Positions 51,107-63,515 of a stretch of DNA of 64,000 nt are shown here, piece after piece. Numbering within the stretch: the stretch's first letter is position 1; the number at the start of each line of letters is the position of its first letter. The stretch comes from Scortum barcoo (lineage: Eukaryota > Chordata > Actinopteri > Centrarchiformes > Terapontidae), in contig CM041534.1 in NCBI GenBank assembly GCA_023238725.1, forward strand, positions 25,735,303 through 25,799,302, written 5' to 3'. Made by a program: the position numbers and the translations under genes. The notes under the pieces were generated by a model. That model saw only the letters and a list, made by a program, of their open reading frames with translations, was not told where the DNA came from and searched no databases.

Positions 51107-54100
51107 GTGCACTGCCAACAAATTTGCATGTATTTGAAGAGTGTGTGTTTGTGTGTCTCACACGTGTCCTGTTTCGTGAGCAGCTACGAAGGCCGAAGAA
51201 AAACCGTCCTCAAAGACGAGGACGCAGCTCCGATGCAGGTGACACATTCCTGTGACAGGTGCATAACCTGCATCAAAAGGTCAGAGGTCAGTGGCTGCTC
51301 CAGCATTTGGAGTTAGTACTAGTATTTATAGTTTTAGTGTAGTATTAGCACACTGCCTGGTGAGGCAAATGGTGTTAGTAGAAGCACTTGTTGTATTAGT
51401 GGTATTAGTGGTAGTAGCAGCTGTAGTAGCCTGTGTGCCAGAGGGGCCGGTCAGGTCAGGCAGGTGATGTTAGTAGTAGTACTTGTAGTAGTACTTGTAG
51501 TAGTTTTTGTAGTATTAGTGGAGGTAGTACCCTGCATGCCGGACGGCCCAAACTCCTGCCTGGTCAGGTAGATGGTGTGGTCGTGCTGCTCAGCGTGACT
51601 CTGCTCCCTCTGCTGGAGATACGACCATCCACAAACGTTCTCCAAACTCTTCTGAGGATTCCCCACAGAGATCAGCTCCTGGGACTGATGGAGGAACACG
51701 TCTGGTTTTAATGTTTTTCTTAACTTATATCGGAGATATGACAGAGGATAAACTTTAAAATCTTAATTCATATTTAGTTTATATGTGAGCGTTCTGCATA
51801 ACACTTTTTTTCTTCTATCATTTTTGTTTTGGTTTTAAGTACTATACAGAACAGATATCATAATTTTTACAAAAAAGACCAATCTTTTGAATGCGTGGCT
51901 GTCAGCAGAGGTATTGGATAACAGCACTGACCACCGAGATAGAACCAGAGAGTTTGACAGCAGGGTGGAAAATGGAAATAGTCTTAAGTCTGACCAAGTC
52001 TAGCTATTATCTTGTCTCCGTGTGGGAGTTAAAGGTACAAAAGGCTAAACTGTTACTGAAAAACAAATCCTGGGATCCAGTAACAGACTCTTATAGGCCT
52101 GTATTAGGGTGGCCCATAAAGACGTACAAGGGACATGTTAAAGTTTACACACCATTTATTTAAAACTTCTGCCCTGTAAACAGTGACTGAACATAAGCCA
52201 TCAGTAGCTTTAAAACAGGGTTTGGTACCTTTGATGGCGACAACATGGCGATTCTGACCAGAACAACATTGATGTTGGCTCCCAGAGAGTGATCCTGATA
52301 GATCTCATTAACCTGAAATAGACAGAGACCAAGGTGATCTTTGTAGCTGTTATAGTCTCACACAGATCTGGTAACTGATCACCAGCTGGTCCAGGAGGTT
52401 ACTTAACAGACCGAGTAGATCAAAACATGTACTTAACTGACCCGATGCTCGTGGTACCATGTGTGCAATATGACCACAGTGAAGTCCCTCCTATCCTTGA
52501 CAACATGTTAAATGTTTTAATTAACTGTCCATCACAGCTCTGATCCAGGTCACTTTTGGTCTCCAGGTTTCCTTTTACCTGGAGAAGTCCATCTCAGCTT
52601 AACCTTTGGAATACAATATGTCTCCACCTGAAGCTCGTGGCCAAACCATCAAAGTTGTGATGGTCTTGCTTTATGTTCTTCTTTTTATTCTAAGGTCTTG
52701 ATCTTGTTGGGCTTGAAGATGCCACCCAGCCTCCTGGTCATGAAAGTATCTGTCATGAATTGTCTCATTCTTTCATTTTAGCTTTGGTTTTTTGCCAGCT
52801 TTCAGTGTCATACATCAGGACAGATGTGATGCTGTTGTTATATTTATGGACCTTACTTTTGCTTAGAAGTCCAGATGTTTGCATCCTCCTGCCTTGCACT
52901 GGTGGCTTACTGTGTCCCACTGTCCTTGCTGATAAGACCTGAATAAGTGAAGCTCTCTACAAACTCAAGCAAACAAAGACATGTTGTGAGGCCTAACTAG
53001 GAACATCTGGCTGATTTTTCTGTCTGTGAGATCTTCTACTCCCATCTCTGGAAGACCTTTTTCTGCATCCAAAGGGAGTCACAACCGGAGGATCAACACT
53101 CATGTTGTTGTGGCAAGAAAAATCCCTGAAGAGGGCGAAAGGAGTTGAGGAAGTCACAAGACTGAGAAAGACGGTCTTTATGTCTTGACAGACCAGGAGA
53201 CCAATGAGTCAGACCACAGGAAACCACATCATCACACACTTTTTTGATGGCGCCGCGCGAGTGGCAGCCTGTAACAGCAGCTCCTGCTCACTGTTCTTTA
53301 CTTTCAGCTCCTGCTCATTCTCGTTGAGCTTTTGCTTTTACTTTTACTACTTCTATTCTTTTCTTACTTTTTGTTTTTGTGTTTTAAATGTTTCTTTTCA
53401 CCATGCACACAAGCACACAAGACTGGTAGAGTTTGCACTGGTGGCTCTAGTAGAGTTTTACTTGTTTTTGTTTTTTCACTTTTTGTTACCGTGTCCAGAG
53501 ACCTCACAGGGAGCCACGGCTCCTATTTTGTTTTAATTGTTTACAGCAGGGATCAGCTGTTCGCCCTGAGGAGACCCACGCTCACCCGATGTCCCCCGCT
53601 GAGCTGAAGAGGAGGAGACGGGGACGCCAAGGGGCCTTGGGTCGAGCGCCGCGCACCAGGAGGTAGACGGTACCGGCCCGTCCTCCTCCCCTCCATCATC
53701 ATGGGGAATGTAAGATCTCTCTCCCAGTAAGATGGAGCTGAGAGTTAGCGGCGCGGCGCTGACCCGGCATCAGCGGGAGTATCGGGAGTGCAGCCTCCTG
53801 CTGTTCACTGAGACGTGGCTGACTGCGCTAACTCCGGACACGGCTGCTGAACTGGACGGTTTCAAACTTCTACGGGCAGACAGAAGCAAGGAGAGCGGTA
53901 AGAGGAAAGGAGGAGGGCTGGCAGTGTTTGTTAATGATAGATGGTGTAACCCTGGGCACATCACTATCAAGGAGCAGCACTGCTGTAAGGACATTGAACT
54001 GTTGGCCGTCAGCATGAGGCCTTACTACCTGCCGAGGGAGTTCACTCATGCCCTTGTGGTGGTAGTGTACACGTCCCACCCCTCTGCTAACGCCGATGCA

Positions 54101-57100
54101 GCCTGTGATGTCCTGCTCTCAGCAGTGAGCAGGCTGCAGACACAGCACCCTGATGCCCTCCTCCTCATCTCTGGAGACTTCAATCATGCCTCTCCATCCT
54201 CCTCCTCTGCCCAAATTCACCCAGTATGTCACATGCCACACCAGAGACAATAAAACACTGGACCTGTTTTATGCCAACACCAAGGAGGCATACCACTTCA
54301 CTTCCCTCTTCCTCCCCTGGGCCGAGCCGACCACAACCTCGTGCACCTCCTGCCTGTGTATAAGACTCTTGTGCACAGGCAGCCTGCTGTCACCCGCACT
54401 GTGAAGAAATGGTCTGAAGAAGCCGAGGAGGCCCTGAAAGACTGTTTCAACACAACACTATGGGATGTTTTCAGTGACGCCCATGGGGAGGACATCGACA
54501 GTCTTCACCCACTGCCTGACGGACTACATTAACTTTTGTGTGGAGAACACCTGGTACCCACCAGGACTGTACAGAGGCTTCTCCAACAGCAAGCCCTGGA
54601 TTACCCCGGACATTAAGGCTCTCCTGAAGGAGAAGAGGAGAGCTTTTGTGTCTGGAAATAAAGAGGAGCTGAAGTCTGTGCAGAGGGAGCTGAGGAGGAT
54701 GATCAGGAAGGGGAAGAAACACTGCTACAGGAGGAAGATGGAGCACCAGCTGCAGCAGAACAACATCTGTGGTGTCTGGAAGGGACTTAAGACCATCTCG
54801 GGCTTCAAGGAGCCAAAGTCCCAGCCTGTGGGAGACCAGGGGTGGGCAAATGACCTGAACTTATTCTTCAACAGATTTGATCAGGCATCCGCCCCTCCCC
54901 CGGCCCAGTCTCCTCTGCTGCAACCCCCATCACGCGCTCTGTGCCCCCTGTCCACTGCTCCTCCTGTGCCCCCTCCCCCTCCCCCCCTCTCATGACCTTC
55001 AGCTCACACCCTACCTGACACTTCCAGTTCACACTCTGTCCTGTGCCCCTCCCCCCCATCAACACCTCCCTGCTCCAGCCTGCTCCTCACATCACACCAG
55101 GTGAGGAATGCCCTGAAGAAGAACAGGGCCAGGAAAGCAGCAGGTCCGGATGGCATCAGCTCCAGGCTCCTGAAGTCCTGCGCAGACCAGCTGTGTGGGA
55201 TTTTTGGGTACACATTCAACCTGAGCCTGGAAGCTGGGGAGAGTGCCACAGCTCTGGAAGACGTCCTGCATCGTCCCAGTGCCAAAGACACCTGCACCCC
55301 AAGGAGCTCAACAGCTACAGGCCGGTAGCTCTGACGTCTCATCTGATGAAGACGCTGGAGAGACTGGTCCTCGCCCATCTGCGCCCGCTGGTGAGCTCCT
55401 TCATGGACCCGCTGCAGTTCGCCTACCAGCCTGACATCGGGGTGGATGATGCCGTCATCTACCTCCTTCACACCTCCCTCACTCACCTGGAGAAGGCTGG
55501 AAGCACTGTGAGGATCATGTTCTTTGATTTCTCCAGTGCATTCAACACCATCCAGCCCAGGCTGCTGTGGGGGACAAGCTGCAGCTAGCTGGGGTGGACC
55601 ATCACCTCACTACATGGATTTTGGACTACCTCACACACAGACCACAGCTCAGTTTGTGAGGGTGCAGGGCTTTGAGTCGGATCGGCTTCTCTGCAGCACC
55701 GGTGCTCCGCAGGGAACGGTTCTGGCTCCTTTCCTGTTCACCCTCTACACTGCAGACTTTTCGCATACAACACACCATCATGTCATCTCCAGAAGTTCTC
55801 TGATGACTCTGCTGTTGTTGGCCTCATCACAGATGGGGACGACAGAGAGTACAGAGGACTTATTCAGGACTTTGCGGACTGGTGCCTGCGGAACAACCTC
55901 CAGATCAACGCTGGTAAAACCAAGGAGCTGGTGGTGGATTTCCGCAGGCGTAGACACTCTCCGCCTGCACCGGTGAGCATCCAGGGAACGGACATCGACA
56001 CTGTGAAGTCCTACAAGTACCTGGGTGTTCACCTTAAATGACAATCTGGACTGGTCGGACAACACCAATGCCCTTGTCAAGAAGGGCAACAGCAGACTGT
56101 TCCTGCTCAGGAGGCTGAGGTCTTTTGGAGTGCAGGGACCACTCCTCAGGACCTTTTATGACTCTGTGGTGGCATCAGCCATCTTTTATGGGATAGTCTG
56201 CTGGGCCAGCAGCATCATTACGGACAGGGACAGGAGGAGAATGGACAGACTGGTGAGGAGGGCCAGCTCTGTCCTGGGATGCCCCCTGGACTCAGTGGAG
56301 GTGGTGGGAAACGGGAGGATGATGGCTAAGCTGTCGTCATCCCTGTTAAACAACACGTCCCACCCTCTACAGGACACTCTGACAGCTCTGGGCAGCTCCT
56401 TCAGTGAGCGGCTGCTCCATCCACGCTGTGTGAAGGAGAGGTACCGCAGGTCCTTCCTGCCTGCTGCTGTCAGACTGTACAACAAACAAAATGCCCGCTA
56501 GTCTGCAGACAATAAACAAATAACTTACTAATAACTGGACTCTTGCTCAATACACTCCACTTCACCTCACTATTCATTGCACTGTTTCACTGTTTCACTG
56601 TCATCACTTTTTCTACCTGAGATATTATATATTCTTATATGTATTCTCAGGCAGATCCTGCCTCTGTACTGTGTACAGGTATAATTATAATTAAAGTTAT
56701 AATTATTTATTTTCTCAGATTTTATGCTAAATATCTTTTCTTATTTTTTATCTTACCTTATGTCTTGCATTTCATTGTGTTTAGCTCTGTTACACTGTGA
56801 ATTTCCCCGCTATGGGACTAATAAAGGGAAATCTGAATCTGAATCTGAATCAGACAGGCTGCAGCTTCTGTGAGGACAGTGAAGAGGCAAAAACTCAAGT
56901 GAGTTCAAAAAGGTTTTTCTCAGCAGAGTGCTGCAGAGTTTGGAGACACTGGCAAAGCTTCATACGTCTCTAAATCTGGTCACCGAAGTCATCAAAATGC
57001 AACAGTAAAATCCTTTCCTTCCTTTCGATATAATCCTTTTCTGGCAGAAGTACTGGGGAAGGATTATATTCAGGCTGTAAAACATGAGCATGACATGTTA

Positions 57101-60100
57101 TTGTTGGGGTGTCTCAGTTTCTGGGTCACTGCAGAGTCACATAGGGGGTCGGGGGCAGTGCCCATGGACTAACAGGTGGTTCCCATTTTTAAAAAGGTGG
57201 AGCTGAGGATATGATCCATCAGGGAGCTGGATCAGAGACTTTCTATCTACACTGTGTCCCAGCGGATGAACAGCTCTGAACCAGCTCTTTCATGCCCGTT
57301 TGACATGAGGTTTGCAGATTTGGAGACGATTGTGTGTGAGAGGACCTTTAAAAAGCAGGTCATAAACAGGTAAAACCAGACTCACAACTTTTCACTACTG
57401 AGATGACCTTTTCTGCTGCATATTGGGGCCATGCTGTCATCTTCCTTGCTTTGTGAATTTTCCCAGATCAGCCTAGCCTGTCTTTGTGACTTTGTCTTTG
57501 TCAGTGTTCACTATCTAACAAACACCTTCTAGCCTTGCTATGTTTGTATGCTCTGTATTGATTGTCATCTGGATACTGCCTTGTCTTGCTGCAGGAGATT
57601 GAAAGGGGAGGAGGCTGGATGGAAAATGTGCCCACTGTAATTTATTTTTATTTTCATGATTATTTTCTATTTACTGTACACACATGCCCACATTCTGCTG
57701 TTTTCCTTTTCTTTCATGTCTGAGTAGTTCTGTGTGTTTTGTGTTATGAGAAAATGTAATAAAATTTTTTTTTTTTAAAAAAAAGGGCTCATGTTTTCAC
57801 TTACAATGTTCATGAGTGTTAGAAGATATTTCTGAATGTGGTCTCTGCCGTGGAAAAGAAGAACAGAATAATCCACAGCTAACAAAACCTGGAGGAGGAA
57901 AAGACAGCAGGGAGATGATTAGACAGTTTAGTAAACTCAACATTCAGCAGTTCATCAACCTTTATCTTAAGCATTAACCTCGATGTTAAAAAGTTCAGGT
58001 TCTTCGATGTAGCGCCGTCGTCGAGCTGGTCCAGGTCTGGACCACTGGTTCAGGTTTAGAGAGCCTAAAAGAGGACCTGGAAACAAACAAAGACCCAAAG
58101 ATCTGAGTAATCATGAAAGTTATTTTAACACGCAGATCTGTCATGAAGTTTACGTTGTTATAGATTTCTTTGTTTGTCAGTGTGAATGTCAAACACCAGT
58201 TCATTTCATCAGATTGTTATAGCGTTAGTTTTATTGTCCGTCATTTTTTTCTGACCTGTTGACTCTACAGTGACTCCAACGAATCTCAGGTGACTGAACT
58301 GGTTGTCAGGTGAGTGTAATGACTCTCAGGTAAGAAGTTCAGTCAGCTGACCTATGCCTCTGAAGTGTTTGAGATGTTGGATTAATTTTCTTCACTAAAT
58401 TTGTTTCTATCCCCATAAAATAAAGTTTTGGAAAAAGTCTAATGTTAGTGTGAGTACTAACATTAGTACTCACACTATATTATTGTATTGTATCGATTAA
58501 ACATCATCTCTGTGTTCTTCTGACTGTTCAAACTAAACATCTGATCATTTTCAGAATCAGAATCACCTTTATTGGCCAGGTATATGTGCACATACAAAGG
58601 AATTTGACAGTACCCTCTCGGTACTTAAAAGGTCAAGAAAATAGAAATAAATAAATAAACATAACTTACATAACATAACATAAACATAACATACACATAA
58701 CAACTTGAAGTGTGAACTATGGAGTGCAATAGAATGAGTGCAGTGATGCATTTTGCATGGCTTATAAACGGTTATCTTTTATACAGAATATACAGTATGT
58801 ATTCAAATACATATTTATTGTTTGTAGAAATGTTATATTGATTAGGTCAATGTATGTTTATGATTCAGGGATTGTTCCTGACACTCTGTGACTGGTGTTA
58901 AATGTTCATCAGAGTGACCAGCCTGAGGAAAGAAACTGTTCCTGTGTCTGGTTGTTTTGGCGTACAGAGCTCTGTAGCGCCTGCCGGAGGGGAGGAGGTG
59001 AAACAGGTTATGTCCAGGGTGTGATGGATCTGCAGTGACGTTACCTGCCCGTTTCCTTCTTCCTGATGGTGTCGATGTTGGACTCCCACTTCAGGTCCTC
59101 GGAGATTGTGGAACCAGGAACTGGAAAGTTTCCACAGCAGACACAGTGTTGTTCAAGATGGAAAGGGGGGGCAGTGTTGGGGGCTCCTTCTGAAGTCCAC
59201 TGTCATCTCCACAGTTTTGAGCTTGTTCAGCTGCAGGTTGTTCTGACCGCACCAGAAGGCCAGCTGTTCCACTTCCCTGATCTGTACGCAGACTCATCAC
59301 CGTCCCGGAATGAGGCCGATGACAGTTGTGTTGTCTGCAAACTTTAAGAGTTTAACATTTGGTTCTCCTAAGGTGCAGTCATTGGTGTAGAGAGAGAAGA
59401 GCAGTGGAGAGAGCACACACCCCTGGGGGGCTCCAGTGCTGATTGTCCGGGTGCTGGATGTGATGCTCCCCAACCTCACCTGCTGCCTCCTGTCAGTCAG
59501 GAAGTTTGAGATCCACTGACAGGTGGGGGCTGGCACAGTGGGAGAGTTTGGAGTGGAGGATGTCTGGGATGATGGTATTGAACGCTGAACTGAAGTCCAC
59601 AAACAGGATCCTTGCATAAGTCCCTGGGGAGTCAAGGTGTTGCAGGATGCAGTGCAGTCCCATGTTGACAGCATCATACACTGACCTGTTTGCCCGGTAG
59701 GCAAACTGCAGGGGGCCCAGCAGGGGGTCTGTGATGTTCTTCAGGTGGGCCAACTTCAGTATCTCAAAAGGTTTTATGACCACAGACGTCAGGGCGACGG
59801 GCCTGTAGACGTTTAGTCCAGTGATAGAGGGTTTCTTGGGGATTGGGATGATGGTGGAGCATTTGAAGCAGGAGGGGACTTCACACAGCTCCAGAGATCT
59901 GTTGAAGATCTGAGTGAAGATGGTCAGTGTCAGCTGCAGCTTTCAGGCAGGAGGGAGACACACTGTCTGGTCCTGGTGCCTTCCTGATTTTCTGACTCTG
60001 AAAGAGCCGACACACGTCCTCCTCAGAGATCCTGAGTGCATCTGAGGGGTCAGCAGGGAGGGGTGAGGGGGTGGTAGGACGTGTGAATGGTTGTAAGGTG

Positions 60101-62763
60101 TTTTTGTTGGGGCGGGTGAGGGGTGAGAGAGATGGCCTATCAAACCTACAATAAAACCCATTCAGCTCCTCAGTTAGGTGATGGCTCCCTGCAGTGTGGG
60201 GGGGTCTCTCCTGTAGTTGGTAATGGTCTCCAGGCTCCTCCACACTGATGCTGGATTGCTTGATGAAAAGTTGTTTTTCATCTTCTCAGTGTAGCTCCTC
60301 TTAGCTACTCCTCTCAGGCTTTACCACAGGCTTAGCAGATTTTAGTTTCTGCCTGTAGGTAGGGATGAGATTAACCAGACAGTGATTGGAGACTCCCAAT
60401 GCTGCCCAGGGAACAGAGCGATAGGCGTCCTTTAAAGTCGTGTAGCAGTGGTCCAGGATGTTAGAGTCCCTGGTGGGACACTTGATGTGCTGTCTGTAGT
60501 TTGGCAGTTCGTGGCTGAGGTTTGCTCTGTTGAAGTCTCCCAGTACAGTGAGTCAGGGAGCAGGGAGTCTGGATGTTGTTGCTCCACGATTCCTTATCTG
60601 GTCAGCCAGCTGTTGTAAGTAAGGCCTCAGTAACACAGGCCTGAGGATGGATGTAGACTCCCACCAGAATGAACAAGGAGAACTCCCCGCGGCAAATAAA
60701 AAGGTTTGCAGTTTATAAAAAGAGTTTCTAAGTGAGGGCTTTCTGGTTTAAGATCAGCGGACAGACAGAAACAGATGTTTGGTGTTTTTCTTTAAATAAA
60801 TCAGTGAGCAGGAAGCAGAACGAGGGTCAAAGTTGTTTTATATTATTTTACTCTGTTTGGTTTGTTTGTTTGGCTCTCATTTGTTAGTGAAGAAATGAAA
60901 AAGAAAAACAGACTGATCATATCAGCGCCCCCTAAAGGCTGCAGTGTTCATTACAGACTTAAACTAAATCACAGAGAAAGGAAAGTCTCACCAGTGAAAT
61001 CTGACAAACAGGATTGGGAGCTGCTTTGTTAAACTGGGACGTTGTTTACATTGGTAACAGCGTGAGTCACTGCGACAATGACTGAGATGAGGTTTTTTCT
61101 CTGTGTCACCACCGCAGACCTCAGATCAGAATTCATGTCATGGCTGCAGGACCGACTGTTTACTGTAACACAGACCAGAGACGCTCGACTTTGTGGAAAC
61201 ATGAAGGGATGTTTTACTGAGATTAAACATGCAGGTCAACGTACTGTCGTCCAGTAAACCTGAAGACAAATCCAGTTTCAGTTAAGTCTTTCTCTCTCTC
61301 TGCATCCAGATTCTGTTTTCAGAAATACAGAACATGCTTTTTTCATTTTTGTTTCAGGACTCACAGTGAAAAAGTCCTGATGAACAGTTGTTGATGTCCG
61401 AAGGTGAAAACAGCTGATTGAGTCAAAAACATTTCAGTGTTTTATTCTGATAAAACATCTGATTTTGACAGATGTGCATCCTGCTTTTATCCACTGACTC
61501 TTCTGCGTTTGAAACAGAAATCCTGATGTGTTTCTGAGCAAAGGCTTCACAAAAACATCTGTCGAATCTGTTGTGGAGTAAATTACATCAGACGCTCTGA
61601 GGTAACGTTGTGCTGCAGGAGGCTCAGCATGAGTTTAACTGAGGTGAAAGGAAACTCGCTCCTCATTGGCTGAAGCTGTTTTAAAGACAAACAGATTTCA
61701 GGAGTCAGTGACTGCAGAAACGAACCATCCAGGACCTGAACTATCCGTCAACTCCGAGTCCAAAACTCCAGAAACCTCCAAACCTCCAAAACCTTCAAAC
61801 CTTCAAACCTGCCAAACCTCAGACTGCCACGTCGCAGCTGGCTGGGCTGGTGTGTGTGTGTATGTGTGTGTTTCCCTGCCAAGTTTCCTGGAACAATTTC
61901 TCTGTTTTCAGTTTGATTTGTTCCTTCTGCAGAATCTTCTGCAGCTACACTAAAAAAAACAGGTTGTTTGTTTGTCATATGATTTCTGCTCTTTGTGAAG
62001 CCACGTTTCACTCCTGCAGCTAAAAATAGAGTTAACATTATAATTAACATACCTTCACATTCAATCGTACCATCACAGCTTTCATCAGGAGAAGCTTTGC
62101 ATGTGACTGTTGAAGTATTGATCAGGACTATGTTTGGAAATGATCGATATTAATCAGGTTTCCATCCAAAGTTAGTTTAAATTTCAACCAAATTTTCAGA
62201 AAATGTTCAGCCTCCTCCTCCTCCTCCTCCTCATTCATGTTTGTCATCATTTATTCATTTTACTCTTCTGATGTTTTTCACTCAGATTTTTAGAGTGTAA
62301 ATTGTAAATGTTCATAAAACTGTCTTTTCTTTACTTTGTCTGTTTTTATTGTTTACAGCAGCTCTGTCAGAACAATATTTACTCATAATATTGACGACAT
62401 CAGCAGCTGGGACTGATTCCTAAACAAAAGCTGAGTCACCGTGTTGGTGTCAATAAAGTTTCACTGTGTTTCAATCAGCTGATGAGTCGGTTAATGATCA
62501 TGTCGGTTTTTAGTTAAGCTGTTAATCTGGTGAACATGTGAACTCATGTTTGTTGATTCACCTCGGAGGAAGTCTTCAGCACTTTGATTGACAGCTGCTG
62601 TTTGATTGACAGCCGGTTGTTTTGGGATGATGGCTGAGGAGCGATAAACGATGTGTTGTCTTCCTCCTTCCTCCTCCTTCTCCTCTTGTTCTCCTCCTCC
62701 AGCCCTCCATCGATCCAATGGCTCGATGAAAAACTCCTCCTGACCTGCCCGGATCATCCCGGC
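39890..62763 (-). CDS. adamts2: Procollagen N-proteinase (ADAMTS2/3/14 group), 5'-partial
   Basis: Secreted zinc metalloprotease that removes N-propeptides of fibrillar procollagens. Twenty-three exons, transcript order: 62562-62763, 57979-58076, 57805-57888, 52229-52312, 51531-51684, 51162-51267, 50652-50795, 50403-50535, 47439-47552, 46839-46984, 46671-46760, 45440-45522, 44657-44835, 44109-44232, 43829-43909, 43572-43735, 43305-43473, 43074-43206, 42561-42768, 42145-42274, 41886-41960, 41179-41353, 39890-40679. They give 1221 codons plus TAA with matching phases. Order: prodomain end ([11 protein letters not shown]), furin-like site ARRRR, metalloprotease with HETGHVLGMEHD, disintegrin-like ([10 protein letters not shown]), first TSP1 ([14 protein letters not shown]), Cys-rich ([11 protein letters not shown]), spacer, further TSP1 ([21 protein letters not shown]), PLAC ([19 protein letters not shown]), long Thr/Pro tail. 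IIQWLSR and the tail end (PYRI...NKRIQQLL) favour ADAMTS2 over ADAMTS3/14. Signal peptide and early prodomain are outside the window. Confidence 0.93.
41964..42110. repeat. (CT)n microsatellite in adamts2 intron
   Basis: CT dinucleotide runs with single-base interruptions at 42019-42104, between the exons 41886-41960 and 42145-42274. Confidence 0.9.
44233..44350. repeat. AGGACACAAGGAGAGAG minisatellite in adamts2 intron
   Basis: Six or seven units of ~17-24 bp start immediately at the exon border 44232/44233, so the acceptor of the 44109-44232 exon is embedded at the edge of the array. Confidence 0.88.
44657..44835 (-). CDS. adamts2: adamts2 exon with in-frame 15-residue duplication
   Basis: The exon encodes the ADAMTS2 block usually reading SRETGEVVSMKRMVHDGT. 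Here SKETD appears twice ([20 protein letters not shown]), adding 15 residues before [20 protein letters not shown]. At DNA level GTCTCCTTCGACTCATGGAA-type sequence recurs at a 45-bp offset (44747-44762 and 44792-44807). Flanking splice sites and phase are intact. Confidence 0.88.
44903..44990. repeat. (AT)n and (AC)n microsatellite
   Basis: About 26 AT dinucleotides (44906-44960) followed by an AC tract, in an adamts2 intron. Tyr/Ile-only frames across it are artefacts. Confidence 0.95.
45555..45732. repeat. ACAACACAAA pentanucleotide-like array, left half
   Basis: Imperfect ACAAC/ACACAAA repeats run up to the left end of the hAT-like element and resume after it at 46561-46620. The element therefore inserted into a pre-existing array. 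Confidence 0.85.
45733..46560. mobile_element. Non-autonomous hAT-like element (~830 bp MITE)
   Basis: The ends are inverted: TAGAGATGGGCAAACAATAC at the left, and on the reverse strand TAGTGATGGGCGAATGAAGC at the right. They are flanked by near-identical 8-bp sequences AAAACAAC and GAAACAAC. An 8-bp duplication and a GATGGGC-type terminus fit the hAT superfamily. No transposase reading frame is present. It lies in an adamts2 intron. Confidence 0.72.
48375..48795 (-). mobile_element. RT part of a degraded Rex1/CR1-like LINE
   Basis: The minus strand encodes [37 protein letters not shown] and [18 protein letters not shown], the RT palm region. The YXDD-type motif is degraded to STDN (in [11 protein letters not shown]) and a deletion precedes it. 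The 3' end is absent. The 5' half continues at 49264-50040 beyond an insertion. Confidence 0.85.
48796..49263 (-). mobile_element. Candidate solo LTR interrupting the LINE
   Basis: This ~468-bp block replaces the expected LINE sequence between the GPDGIPG region and the SSAFNT motif. On the minus strand it begins TGTAGATGCC and ends TTCTTCAACA (TG...CA). It holds a TATA box (TATAAAAT, 48938-48945) followed ~90 bp later by AATAAA (48849-48854), in the order of an LTR U3-R-U5. No coding region, primer-binding site or clear target-site duplication is visible. It is an old non-coding remnant at most. Confidence 0.5.
49264..50040 (-). mobile_element. 5' half of the same LINE (endonuclease N-terminus)
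   Basis: The minus strand encodes [40 protein letters not shown] and [11 protein letters not shown], the start of an AP-endonuclease domain. It then jumps to an RT pre-region readable as DGIPG...[14 protein letters not shown] with a frame shift and stops. The endonuclease core and ORF middle are deleted. Confidence 0.82.
50350..50398. repeat. CAGA microsatellite next to adamts2 exon
   Basis: (CAGA)n with CAGGT interruptions lies just downstream of the 50403-50535 exon donor. A second CAGACAGG array is at 50802-50875 beside the 50652-50795 exon. Confidence 0.85.
51162..51267 (-). CDS. adamts2: adamts2 catalytic zinc-site exon
   Basis: The exon encodes [20 protein letters not shown] followed by [14 protein letters not shown]. 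It carries HExxH of the HExxHxxGxxH zinc ligand motif; the third His and following Asp come from the next exon (LGMEHD). The active-site residues are intact, so the protease is predicted to be active. Confidence 0.95.
53215..56855 (+). mobile_element. Near full-length Rex1/CR1-like LINE, frame-broken
   Basis: A GC-rich 5' UTR (GATGGCGCCGCGCGAGTGGC) is followed by an AP-endonuclease ([47 protein letters not shown]). Next come a linker ([20 protein letters not shown]), RT with [28 protein letters not shown], an intact FSDD motif near 55795 and SYKYLGV, and the C-terminal region ([40 protein letters not shown]). The 3' UTR ends TGGGACTAATAAAGGGAAAT plus (CTGAAT)n. Several frameshifts and a stop near 55588 break the ORF. 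Inserted antisense in an adamts2 intron, it is the most complete transposon in the window. Confidence 0.88.
57100..57785 (+). mobile_element. Possible degraded RTE-like retroelement with poly(A)
   Basis: CTAACAGGTGGTTCCCATTT-TTAAAAAGG resembles the QTGVVVP(L/I)FKKG block of RTE-type RT from fish, with later stops. The stretch ends with an AATAAAA signal and a T/A-rich run at 57760-57785. Homology is recalled, not computed, so this is tentative. Confidence 0.3.
58553..60712 (-). mobile_element. 5'-truncated Rex1/CR1-like LINE, sense to adamts2
   Basis: On the minus strand: an endonuclease remnant ([15 protein letters not shown] near 60680), [110 protein letters not shown] and [12 protein letters not shown]. 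The 3' tail reads CCAATAAAGGTGATTCTGAT on the minus strand. The catalytic motif is FADN instead of FADD, and stops and frameshifts interrupt the 5' part. It is a different lineage from the 53.2-kb element, judging by its tail. Confidence 0.86.
60713..62561. other. adamts2 intron, no further exon seen
   Basis: Unique AT-rich intron sequence between the LINE and the 62562-62763 exon. A tandem AAACCTCCAAAACCTTCAAA stretch at 61765-61815 and a (CTC)n at 62212-62232 are the only repeats. No coding match was found. Confidence 0.55.
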
Positions 62764-62784
62764 CTGAAAACACAGAGAGCCGTT

Positions 62785-63515
62785 AATCTACTATTTAATC
62801 TGCTGTTTAATCTACTGTTAATCTACTGTTTAATCTACTGCTAATATACTGTAAATCTAATGTTTAATCTACTGTTAATCTACTGTTTAATCTGCTGTTT
62901 AATCTACTGTTAATCTACTGTTTAATCTACTGCTAATATACTGTAAATCTAATGTTTAATCTACTGTTAATCTACTCTTTAATCTACTGTTAATCCACTG
63001 TTAATCTACTGTTTAATGTAATGAATAATCTACTATTTAATCTACTGTTAATCCACTGTTAATATAATGCTTAATCTACTGTTAATCTACTGTGTAATCT
63101 ACTGTTTATCCACTGTTAATCTACTGTTTAATCTACTGTTAATCTACTGTCTAATGTACTGTGAATCTACTGTTTAATATGCTGTTAATCTACTGTTTAA
63201 TCTACTGTTAATCTACTGTCTAATGTACTGTGAATCTACTGTTTAATATGCTGTTAATCTACTGTTAATCTACTGTTGAATCTACTGTTTAATCTGCTGT
63301 TTAATCTACTGTTAACTGACTGTTTAATATACTGTTATCTACTGTTTAATCTGCTGTTTAATCTACTGTTAATATGCTGTTAAACTACTGTTAATTTACT
63401 GTTTAATCTACTGTTAATCTACTGTTAATACACTGTTAATCTAGTTTTTAATCTACTGTTAATTTACTGTAAATCCACTGTTAATCTACTGTTTAATCTA
63501 CTGTTAATCCATTGC
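62785..63515. repeat. TTAATCTACTG minisatellite in adamts2 intron
   Basis: Some sixty imperfect copies (by eye) of an 11-13-bp unit, TTAATCTACTG with or without extra TT, fill ~730 bp. It starts ~20 bp from the exon border at 62763, on the acceptor side of that exon (minus strand). Higher-order repeats are visible (e.g. 63130-63250). Confidence 0.93.
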
